Source of the DNA: Candidatus Nanoarchaeia archaeon
GTDB lineage: Archaea; Nanobdellota; Nanobdellia; Woesearchaeales; CG1-02-33-12
Length of the DNA: 6,336 nt
Direction of reading: 5' to 3'
Assembly: GCA_028711925.1 (NCBI GenBank)
Contig: JAQTRH010000058.1
Coordinates: 1 to 6,336, forward strand
Shown here: in pieces, positions 1 through 5,631 of the stretch
Layout of the letters: each line of letters opens with the position of its first letter
Numbering within the stretch: position 1 is the stretch's first letter
Notes under the pieces: model-generated
What the model was told of the DNA's origin: nothing
Seen by the model: only the letters and a program-made list of their open reading frames with translations
Database searches by the model: none
Program-made: the position numbers and the translations under genes

Positions 1-2
1 TT

Positions 3-1916
3 GATGAGGGTGTTTATATTGGAATATCAAAATATTTTGCAGGCCTTGGAAAAGTTGGATATTTTGAAGGAATAAGGCCTCTGGCCCTGCCTTTTTTACT
101 AATGCCCCTTCAGTGGATTCCTTTTAATTCTCTTTTCACAGGAAGAATCTTAGGAATGCTTTTAACAATAGCAGCAATTCCGATTGTTTATTATGCAACA
201 AAAAAAGTTTTTAATGAAAATTCCGCAAGATGGGCGATGCTTTTCTTTTCAGCAAGCATCTTAATGCTAAGGCATGGAAGTTATATCCTTACAGATATTC
301 CTGCCTATGCATTAGCTCTTTTGGCTTGCTCCCTTGCTATTGACAGGAAATATCTTTTTGCGGGAATTGCAATGGGAGCGGGCTTTCTTTTCAGGTTTCC
401 TGCAATAGCTGTTGTTCTGCCCATATTATTTTATATTGTAATCAAAGAAAAAAAGCTTGCAAAAATAATTGAGTTTGGCCTTGGAATGTTAATAATATCA
501 ATACCTTATTTTGTATTTAATTTTTTTCATTATTCAGGAACTTTTTTTGGCAGGATTTTTGGACCATTGCTTGAAGCTTCATCGCATATAGGTGGCCAGG
601 CATGGATATATGGCAATGCAGGAATATTAAAATATTTGATAAGCATAATAACAACTGATGCCCTTGTTTTGATTTTTTCATTAACAGGAATAAGAGAATT
701 GTTGAAATCCAAGAAAAAAGATTACCTGCTATTTGCATCATGCATAATCCTTTTCTTTTTGTATTTTTCGTTAATGATTCCAAGATATGAGCCGCGCTAT
801 ATGGTTCCTATTATAATATTCGTCTTTCCTTTTGCTGGTTATGGTGCTTATATCATAATAAAAAAACACAAGAAATTTTTACCCTGGCTGATCGCATTGA
901 TATTTATTCAGGGACTTGTTTTTTCAGTCAATTCTGCATTAAAGGAGGGAACAGAACATAATTCAAAAATAGCTGAATTGATAAGCAGTTATTCAAATGA
1001 AAAAATAATAACTAACAGTGCATTGCCTTTGATTTATTTAGATTCAAAAGCAGAAATGCTTCCTGGGCCAAATCTCGGCCATACATATCTAGCATATCTA
1101 AAAGAAAACAAATCCCAATGGCTTATTTTTAATCCTGATTGTTATCCATGCCCTGAAAATGATAATTTTTGCATTGAAAGTTTTAATAAAAAATTAAGTT
1201 ATATCCTCTCAAACAACAACATCGAGGATTGCGGCTATCTTCATGGAGAAACAACAATAATATTGACAAAAGAACTACAAAAAATATCAAAACAAGAATG
1301 CTTGAAAAAAATAAATTATGTTTCCCTTCCAGAAGCTGAAAAGAGTGTTTTCATAAGGCTCAATGAAGCAAAAATCACAGAAGAGGGTGAAATAAAAAAT
1401 ATTGAGCATCTTTCAATTATAATTCAGGAAATCAAAAAAAATAATCTATCTCACACCTTGGTTTTGCTTGCAAATAAAACTATGCCAAACAATAACTCTA
1501 TAACTTTTTTAAGAATCTTAAATGAAACTGAATTAGGAATCATGACTTCAAAAGATGCTGATACATTTGATTACATCAATAAAATAGAAAATATTGCGAG
1601 TAAAAAAATAACCTCAATAATCCCAAGAGATGATGATTGGATAAACAAAAAAATAGAAATTACAGAAAACATCGAATCAACAATAACCGGCTCATGGGAT
1701 ACAACAATAGTTCCGATTAAAAGAAAAGAGATAGATATCTATATGGTTAAAGACTGGAGCAATTTAAGGCTGCATGATTTAGATTACTTAAAGGAAATGT
1801 ATTTTATGCTTTCAAAGGGAGATAATGAGATTGGGATTGATATCCCTGTGGATATTATAACAGAGGAAAACTTAAAAGAAATAATAAGCTTCATTGATTA
1901 CATAAGTGATTCTTGA
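3..1916 (+). CDS. GT-C (PMT/ArnT-like) membrane glycosyltransferase, 5'-partial
   Basis: This is probably a polyprenyl-phosphate-sugar-dependent glycosyltransferase acting on the outer face of the membrane. The frame is open to the left edge, so 637 residues are visible and the true start lies outside. The in-frame ATG at 102 is internal. The visible part opens with DEGVY, the acidic first-loop motif of the GT-C/PMT_2 families, followed by a loop ending RPLALPFLL that also matches the family. About nine hydrophobic segments follow (residues ~49-65, 75-90, 100-113, 117-147, 154-176, 215-230, 240-258, 265-286, 290-310). RFPAIAVVLP and EPRYMVPI resemble conserved PMT_2 stretches. Residues ~315-637 form a long soluble tail, presumably extracytoplasmic, with five cysteines (380, 383, 390, 410, 433). 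I cannot assign the tail to a family. The gene converges on the UbiA-type gene with an 11 bp gap. Donor and acceptor sugars cannot be read from sequence. Family confidence is high; specificity is unknown. Confidence 0.85.
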   Translation, partial: DEGVYIGISKYFAGLGKVGYFEGIRPLALPFLLMPLQWIPFNSLFTGRILGMLLTIAAIPIVYYATKKVFNENSARWAMLFFSASILMLRHGSYILTDIPAYALALLACSLAIDRKYLFAGIAMGAGFLFRFPAIAVVLPILFYIVIKEKKLAKIIEFGLGMLIISIPYFVFNFFHYSGTFFGRIFGPLLEASSHIGGQAWIYGNAGILKYLISIITTDALVLIFSLTGIRELLKSKKKDYLLFASCIILFFLYFSLMIPRYEPRYMVPIIIFVFPFAGYGAYIIIKKHKKFLPWLIALIFIQGLVFSVNSALKEGTEHNSKIAELISSYSNEKIITNSALPLIYLDSKAEMLPGPNLGHTYLAYLKENKSQWLIFNPDCYPCPENDNFCIESFNKKLSYILSNNNIEDCGYLHGETTIILTKELQKISKQECLKKINYVSLPEAEKSVFIRLNEAKITEEGEIKNIEHLSIIIQEIKKNNLSHTLVLLANKTMPNNNSITFLRILNETELGIMTSKDADTFDYINKIENIASKKITSIIPRDDDWINKKIEITENIESTITGSWDTTIVPIKRKEIDIYMVKDWSNLRLHDLDYLKEMYFMLSKGDNEIGIDIPVDIITEENLKEIISFIDYISDS

Positions 1917-1921
1917 TTTTT
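1917..1921 (+). terminator. possible T-run terminator after the GT-C gene
   Basis: A run of five T, continuing as CTT, starts directly after the TGA stop. Archaeal transcription can end at short U-runs without a hairpin, and no stem-loop is visible here. The run is short for this AT-rich DNA, so this is only a candidate. Confidence 0.22.
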
Positions 1922-1927
1922 CTTAAT

Positions 1928-2800
1928 TTAAATGTATATTGAGAAAAAGACCATTGCAGCCATTATTATGCCAGAGATTACTATTCCAATGTCTTTGTAA
2001 ACAAGATGAGGGTGCCTTGCTATCTTTTGGCCTTTCTCTGCAAAATAAAAGAACTTAAAGATTATGTAAAGCATAAAGGGCAGGGTGAATATTAAATTAG
2101 GATAAGGGCTGAAGAAAACATATAATGAATATGATGCTATAAGAAGCGTTGTTGAGATTATTATAAGCGCAGAGGTTATTTCTTTTGTGTAAAAATCAAG
2201 GACTGGCCTGTGGTTTTTTGAATTATCCTTCAAAAGTATTGCCTCTGCCTGCCTTTTGCTTGTTGCCAGAAATAATGCAAGAAAAAAAGGGCATAGTATA
2301 AGCCATGATGAAACCTTGATATAAGGCTCAAAACCATCTGCAATAACAAATGCTCCGCTTATTGCCCTTAAAACAAAATTAACCGAGATTATCAGGATGT
2401 CTGCAAATGCATGTTTTTTTAAAAAAAAGGAATAAAGCTGCGTTAATAAGAACAATGCCAAAGCAAATAGAACAAAAACAAAAGAAAGCGTTGATGCAAT
2501 ATAAACACCTAGAAAAACAAAAACAATCATCAATAAAAATGCATTAAAAGGCCTTACAGACCCTGAAGCAACGGGCCTTTGTTTTTTTTCAGGGTTTTCT
2601 TTATCGCTTTTTCTATCTTTTATATCATTTATTATATAGTTTGCAGAAGATATAAAACAAAGTGAAAAAAATCCTATTATTGTCTGCATTATAGATAACA
2701 AATTAAAAAGCTGCATCCCAAATATTAAGGGAAGAAATATAACTAGATTCTTGTACCATTGTTTTATTCTTATTAATTCTATAAAATCCTTTATTTTCAT
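1928..2800 (-). CDS. UbiA-superfamily polyprenyl-phosphate phosphoribosyltransferase-like enzyme
   Basis: This is a 290-residue integral membrane prenyltransferase of the UbiA superfamily with about eight or nine hydrophobic segments. The first Asp motif is NDIKDRKSD (residues 58-66, NDxxDxxxD), followed by ENPEKKQRPVASG. The second region has Y123, K128-K129 and D134, then LRAISG. The N-terminal IKQWYKNLVIFLPLIFG, the KxxRPVASG segment and SKRQAEA (181-187) resemble the decaprenyl-phosphate phosphoribosyltransferase branch (mycobacterial Rv3806c). They fit that branch better than archaeal digeranylgeranylglyceryl-phosphate synthase. Enzymes of that branch move phosphoribose from PRPP onto a polyprenyl phosphate. 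The ATG at 2800 is chosen because it overlaps the PAP2 stop as ATGA and has a GGTG six bases upstream. A GTG at 2809 would add three residues but lies in that site. It is the last gene of the operon. The branch assignment is from motif memory and the substrate is inferred. Confidence 0.85.
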   Translation of the reverse strand: MKIKDFIELIRIKQWYKNLVIFLPLIFGMQLFNLLSIMQTIIGFFSLCFISSANYIINDIKDRKSDKENPEKKQRPVASGSVRPFNAFLLMIVFVFLGVYIASTLSFVFVLFALALFLLTQLYSFFLKKHAFADILIISVNFVLRAISGAFVIADGFEPYIKVSSWLILCPFFLALFLATSKRQAEAILLKDNSKNHRPVLDFYTKEITSALIIISTTLLIASYSLYVFFSPYPNLIFTLPFMLYIIFKFFYFAEKGQKIARHPHLVYKDIGIVISGIIMAAMVFFSIYI

Positions 2801-3255
2801 GCATAGCACCAGATTAAAATATTGATTATTCCTGAAAATAAAATACCTCCTAAGATATCAATAAAATAATGTTTTTTTAAATAAATCCTTGAGTACATAA
2901 CCATTATTGCAATCGCAAAACAATAAATTGTAAAAACAGTATTGTTAAAAAATAATGAAAGCCAGAATGCAAGAGAAACTGCCCTCATCGCATGAACAGA
3001 GGGAAAGCTGGAAGCATCAAGCTTTTCAAAAAGGTTTGTTGCTTTTTGCTTTTTCGGCCTGTCCTTGAAATAAACTAATTTTATCAATATTCCCAAGGCC
3101 ATAACAAAAATAAAACTTAAAAAAAGATTAAAAAAAAGATCTAACTCATTCAAAAAAAGGCATGTTCCCAAAATAAGAAAGTAAAAAAAGAACCCTCCAA
3201 AGTCAGTAATCTGCTTAAAAAAAATATCTGTTATGTTTTTTATTATTCTTGTCAT
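2797..3255 (-). CDS. PAP2-family membrane phosphatase
   Basis: This is a 152-residue membrane protein with the three signatures of the PAP2 (type 2 phosphatidic acid phosphatase) superfamily. They are K59-x6-R66-P67, P85-S86-V87-H88 (PSxH, with V where G is common), and S122-R123-x5-H129-x3-D133. H129 would be the nucleophile, assisted by D133, with H88 as general acid. Four or five hydrophobic segments flank these motifs. Known members dephosphorylate lipid phosphates or polyprenyl pyrophosphates at the membrane. Beside a phosphoribosyltransferase-like UbiA enzyme, the attractive substrate is a polyprenyl-phosphoryl-phosphoribose, as proposed for mycobacterial Rv3807c next to Rv3806c. Polyprenyl-pyrophosphate recycling or phosphoglycerolipid dephosphorylation are alternatives. 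The start is one base after the DUF362 stop, with no strong ribosome site. The 3' end overlaps the UbiA-type start by four bases. Family confidence is high; substrate is inferred. Confidence 0.88.
   Translation of the reverse strand: MTRIIKNITDIFFKQITDFGGFFFYFLILGTCLFLNELDLFFNLFLSFIFVMALGILIKLVYFKDRPKKQKATNLFEKLDASSFPSVHAMRAVSLAFWLSLFFNNTVFTIYCFAIAIMVMYSRIYLKKHYFIDILGGILFSGIINILIWCYA
2807..2810 (-). promoter_or_regulatory. ribosome binding site of the UbiA-type gene
   Basis: On the minus strand GGTG lies six bases before the ATG at 2800, inside the last codons of the PAP2 gene. It overlaps the alternative GTG start at 2809, which argues for the ATG. Together with the ATGA stop/start overlap it suggests translational coupling. 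Confidence 0.45.
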
Positions 3256-3256
3256 T

Positions 3257-4366
3257 TTAGTATTTTTTCCAGAGCTTTCCCCATTCAGTGTTCATAAACT
3301 GATTTATTCTTTTCTTTCCTACAATGTTATACCATATGTAATCATGATAAAATGCAGATGCAAATATGCACATATTGAAAAGAGGAGTATGGAACAACAA
3401 TGGCTCAATAAACTTTATCTTTCTTCTAAGCATCTGGTCCCAGTAAATAACAATACTTTTGTTGGTCTTAAAATGATAATTTATTTTTTTAAATTCGTTT
3501 TTTGTTATGCCTGCAAAATCAATCTGGTCAACATCTCCGCAGCCTAGGCCGCGGTCATGAGCAATCTTAATAAATGGAATCTTCATAGGGTCATAACCCA
3601 TCATATGTGCAGAAACTGCATCTATTGCAACCTGGTCAGAACCGGCAATAATTGTATTTTTTATTTTAGGTATCATTGTCCTTGGACCAGCCCCATCTCC
3701 TGCGACTGTTCCATCCATTAATGCAAAGATACCTGGATGTATTTCCTTTTGTATTGCAAGCAAATCAACTAATATCTTATGTATTTCCTTGTGGCAGTGA
3801 TGCCTTCTTGTGGTAATTAATCCGCCAAAAGCATTTTTCATTGCCCCCGTCATCTGAGTATGCCCGTGGGTTTTTATTGTGGGAAGGTGTATCACATTTT
3901 TTCCAATAAACATCTTTGGTATAGAATAAACTGGCTCTGATTTTGACTTTGAGCCATATGGCTTAAAAACGTTATCTAAAGCAAGCATTTCTGCTTTTGG
4001 CTTGTAATTAACCCATTCTGTTTCTGTTAATGGTTCATATCTAAGATTATATTTCTTTAATATTGAAAGCCATTTATTGCCTTCTGCTCCCTTCCACACA
4101 TCTGTAACAACTGTTCTGTTTTCAACAGGATGAATTTTTTTGAAGTCATAACCATCTTTTTTCATTGCATTAAGCAATCCATGAAGCTGCCATGGCTCTG
4201 TGGAGCATGCAGGATAGTACAAAGACCAGCTGAGATTAAGCTTAAGAACAGTATCATTTGATTTCTTTATGAATCTATTATATTCAGCAAGATTTAAGAG
4301 ATTATGATAATCTTTTATCACTGTCTCTGGCCTTGTCTTTAGTATGGATATTTTTGCCATTTTCAT
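3257..4366 (-). CDS. DUF362-family protein
   Basis: This 369-residue protein has the conserved stretches of the DUF362 family, whose biochemical role I do not know. They are LKLNLSW (41-47, the family's K-x-N strand), STEPW (55-59), the hallmark KTHGHTQMTGAMKNAFG (165-181), RRHHCHK (187-193), DGTVAGDGAGPR (218-229) and AGSDQVAIDAVSAHMMGYDP (241-260), then GLGCGD. The ferredoxin-type 4Fe-4S cysteine pattern found in some DUF362 proteins is absent. Residues ~300-369 form an aromatic-rich extension (HDYIWY near 341-346, ending TEWGKLWKKY) that might touch the membrane. No signal peptide is seen. The first ATG (4366) is used; a second in-frame ATG at 4360 is equally plausible, and neither has a ribosome site. 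It leads the operon with the PAP2 and UbiA-type genes, so a role in a polyprenyl-linked glycan or lipid pathway is possible but unproven. Confidence 0.88.
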   Translation of the reverse strand: MKMAKISILKTRPETVIKDYHNLLNLAEYNRFIKKSNDTVLKLNLSWSLYYPACSTEPWQLHGLLNAMKKDGYDFKKIHPVENRTVVTDVWKGAEGNKWLSILKKYNLRYEPLTETEWVNYKPKAEMLALDNVFKPYGSKSKSEPVYSIPKMFIGKNVIHLPTIKTHGHTQMTGAMKNAFGGLITTRRHHCHKEIHKILVDLLAIQKEIHPGIFALMDGTVAGDGAGPRTMIPKIKNTIIAGSDQVAIDAVSAHMMGYDPMKIPFIKIAHDRGLGCGDVDQIDFAGITKNEFKKINYHFKTNKSIVIYWDQMLRRKIKFIEPLLFHTPLFNMCIFASAFYHDYIWYNIVGKKRINQFMNTEWGKLWKKY

Positions 4367-4392
4367 TTAATTGAAAACAATAATATAAAAGG

Positions 4393-4403
4393 TATTTAAA
4401 TAA
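4393..4403 (-). promoter_or_regulatory. putative TATA box for the DUF362-PAP2-UbiA operon
   Basis: On the minus strand TTATTTAAATA is centred about 31 bases before the ATG at 4366. An archaeal TATA-to-start distance of about 26 bases would place transcription within a few bases of that ATG, giving a leaderless or nearly leaderless transcript. That fits the absence of a ribosome site. TATTTAAATA is itself a perfect palindrome, so direction rests on spacing only. Confidence 0.42.
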
Positions 4404-4430
4404 TTAACCTAATAACAGAACAAATCAAAA

Positions 4431-4440
4431 GTTATAAATA
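4431..4440 (+). promoter_or_regulatory. putative TATA box for the MBF1 gene
   Basis: GTTATAAATA follows an A-rich stretch that could serve as the TFB recognition element. Its centre near 4436 predicts transcription starting around 4461-4463. That leaves a short leader of about 12-14 bases that just contains the ribosome site at 4463-4469. The agreement of box, leader and ribosome site supports the call. Confidence 0.5.
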
Positions 4441-4462
4441 TTTAAACTAACATGAATAATAT

Positions 4463-4469
4463 GGGGTGA
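4463..4469 (+). promoter_or_regulatory. ribosome binding site deciding the MBF1 start
   Basis: GGGGTGA matches the archaeal GAGGTGA-type Shine-Dalgarno sequence except at one base and ends five bases before the ATG at 4475. The longer reading frame would begin at the GTG at 4466, which lies inside this site, so the ATG is preferred. Confidence 0.65.
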
Positions 4470-4474
4470 ATTCT

Positions 4475-4936
4475 ATGCAATGCGACCTTTGCGGAACTGA
4501 GGAGGAAAATCTTGTTAGTGCTATAGTGGAAGGAACAGAACTTAATGTATGCAGGAATTGTGCAAGATACGGAAAGATAGTTGAAAAAAAGATTTTTTCT
4601 GCTGAACAAAACAATAATATAAGGCAAATAACATCAAAAGAGCCGGAAAAACAAACAATAGAGGTTATTGTCCCTGATTTTGCAGATAAGATAAAGAAAA
4701 AGAGAGAGCAGCTTGGAATAAAGCAGAAGGATTTTGCAAAAAAGCTTTCACTGAAAGAATCTCTTGTTCATAATCTTGAGACAGGCTCGTTTGAGCCAAG
4801 TATTGATATTGCAAGAAAGCTTGAAAGATTCTTAAAAATAAAGCTTGTTGAGGAGTATGAAGACAAGAAAACAGAAACAATGAAGTTAGATTCCAATGAA
4901 ATAACCATTGGTGACTTGATAAAAATCAAAAGTTAA
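4475..4936 (+). CDS. archaeal MBF1-like protein: zinc ribbon plus Cro/C1 helix-turn-helix
   Basis: This is a 153-residue soluble DNA- or ribosome-associated regulator. It begins MQCDLCG, usual for archaeal multiprotein bridging factor 1. The zinc ribbon ligands are C3, C6, C26 and C29 (CDLC and CRNC). A charged linker (~40-65) leads to a Cro/C1-type helix-turn-helix at ~68-122 (REQLGIKQKDFAKKLSLKES, then LETGSFEPSIDIARKLERFL). The C-terminal ~30 residues end in an acidic-basic tail, IGDLIKIKS. Eukaryotic MBF1 bridges TBP and activators. The archaeal form has been linked to translation and ribosome binding, so its exact role here is open. The ATG at 4475 is supported by an upstream GGGGTGA. 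It is transcribed alone, divergently from the DUF362 operon, and its TAA overlaps the stop of the convergent thioredoxin-like gene. It looks like a housekeeping gene lying among surface-glycan genes. Confidence 0.92.
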   Translation: MQCDLCGTEEENLVSAIVEGTELNVCRNCARYGKIVEKKIFSAEQNNNIRQITSKEPEKQTIEVIVPDFADKIKKKREQLGIKQKDFAKKLSLKESLVHNLETGSFEPSIDIARKLERFLKIKLVEEYEDKKTETMKLDSNEITIGDLIKIKS

Positions 4937-5631
4937 TAATACCCCTCGCATTCAGATGTTTTTTCACTGTATTCTTTGCAGATTATACTTAATATCTCAC
5001 TTTTTGAAGAAAAACCTCCTACTTTCCTGTTTTCAATTATCAAAGTGGGATACTCATGTATATCATACTGTTGCTTAAGCATTTCTATCATTGGCTCATC
5101 AGTATATGTTGAATCAAGCGAAAAAATTAATAGATTACCCCCAAATTTCTGCTTAAGGTAAGTTAATATAAATGCCTGCTCCCCGCATCTGGGACATTCC
5201 TTGTCAGTAGAATAAAAGTATAGTATGGTAACTAAATCCCTATCACATATATTTTTTGTTCTCTGGGCCAAAAGCCAGTAGTTAAGCTGGGCCAGCATAT
5301 ATTCTCTTTTAAGAATTTTAAACTCTTCTTTGTTAATATTTGAATTTTTCTCGTAGCTTTCAAGCCGCTCGCTTGTTTCAATAAGGCTTTTAACACTGCT
5401 CTCAAAGGTTTTTGAAACAGCTTCGCAGTTTTCCTCTCTGCTTAACTGCTCAATGTAAGCATACTGAATCTGAAGGCTGTTGTAGTCAAGCTTTTCAACT
5501 CTGTTTACCTTATCAATATACTGTACTCTTTGCCCTTCAACAACCATTCCAAGCATTATGCCTAATAGAAATATAACTGCTGTTATAATTCCTGCTATTA
5601 AGTACCTCTTTTTATTTAGCTCTCTTACCAT
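4933..5631 (-). CDS. membrane-anchored thioredoxin-like protein with coiled coil
   Basis: This 232-residue protein is probably tethered to the membrane with its redox domain outside. A positively charged start (RELNKKR) precedes one transmembrane segment at ~10-30. A helical, charged region likely to form a coiled coil covers ~35-125. The thioredoxin-like fold covers ~133-220: strand VTILYFYS (134-141), then the active-site-like C146-P147-R148-C149, strand NLLIFSLD (166-173), and the cis-proline region YPTLIIENRKVGGF (194-207, P195), the usual thioredoxin arrangement. Four further cysteines (69, 129, 218, 228) could form structural disulfides. It may be a disulfide oxidase, isomerase or reductant for exported proteins; no DsbB- or CcdA-like partner is visible. 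The ATG at 5631 overlaps the GT2 gene by 7 bases, implying coupled translation, and no ribosome site is seen. The stop overlaps the MBF1 stop. The fold is well supported; direction of redox chemistry is unknown. Confidence 0.8.
   Translation of the reverse strand: MVRELNKKRYLIAGIITAVIFLLGIMLGMVVEGQRVQYIDKVNRVEKLDYNSLQIQYAYIEQLSREENCEAVSKTFESSVKSLIETSERLESYEKNSNINKEEFKILKREYMLAQLNYWLLAQRTKNICDRDLVTILYFYSTDKECPRCGEQAFILTYLKQKFGGNLLIFSLDSTYTDEPMIEMLKQQYDIHEYPTLIIENRKVGGFSSKSEILSIICKEYSEKTSECEGYY
4959..4964 (+). terminator. possible T-run terminator after the MBF1 gene
   Basis: Six consecutive T lie 23-28 bases beyond the MBF1 stop, inside the 3' end of the convergent thioredoxin-like gene. Short U-runs can end archaeal transcription and there is no other space for a terminator. 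No hairpin precedes it. Confidence 0.3.

Noticed and set aside
517..783. Two overlapping minus-strand open frames inside the GT-C gene
   Set aside because: They are antisense to membrane segments of a well-supported gene, in two mutually overlapping frames, with low-complexity translations. They are best read as shadows.
1928..2800. Archaeal DGGGP synthase (membrane lipid UbiA) as the identity of this gene
   Set aside because: The IKQWYKNLVIF start, ENPEKKQRPVASG and SKRQAEA fit the polyprenyl-phosphate phosphoribosyltransferase branch better, and the PAP2 neighbour supports that. It is kept as the main alternative because no tree could be made.
3233..3547. 104-codon open frame on the plus strand
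   Set aside because: It lies antisense to the DUF362 and PAP2 genes, which carry conserved family motifs there. Its translation shows no recognisable motif and there is no promoter or ribosome site.
4442..4627. Minus-strand open frame over the MBF1 start
   Set aside because: It is antisense to the zinc-ribbon codons and the MBF1 promoter region, with no family features. The same applies to the minus-strand frame at 4665-4880.
4976..5161. Plus-strand open frame inside the thioredoxin-like gene
   Set aside because: It is antisense to the cis-proline half of the thioredoxin fold and has no support of its own.
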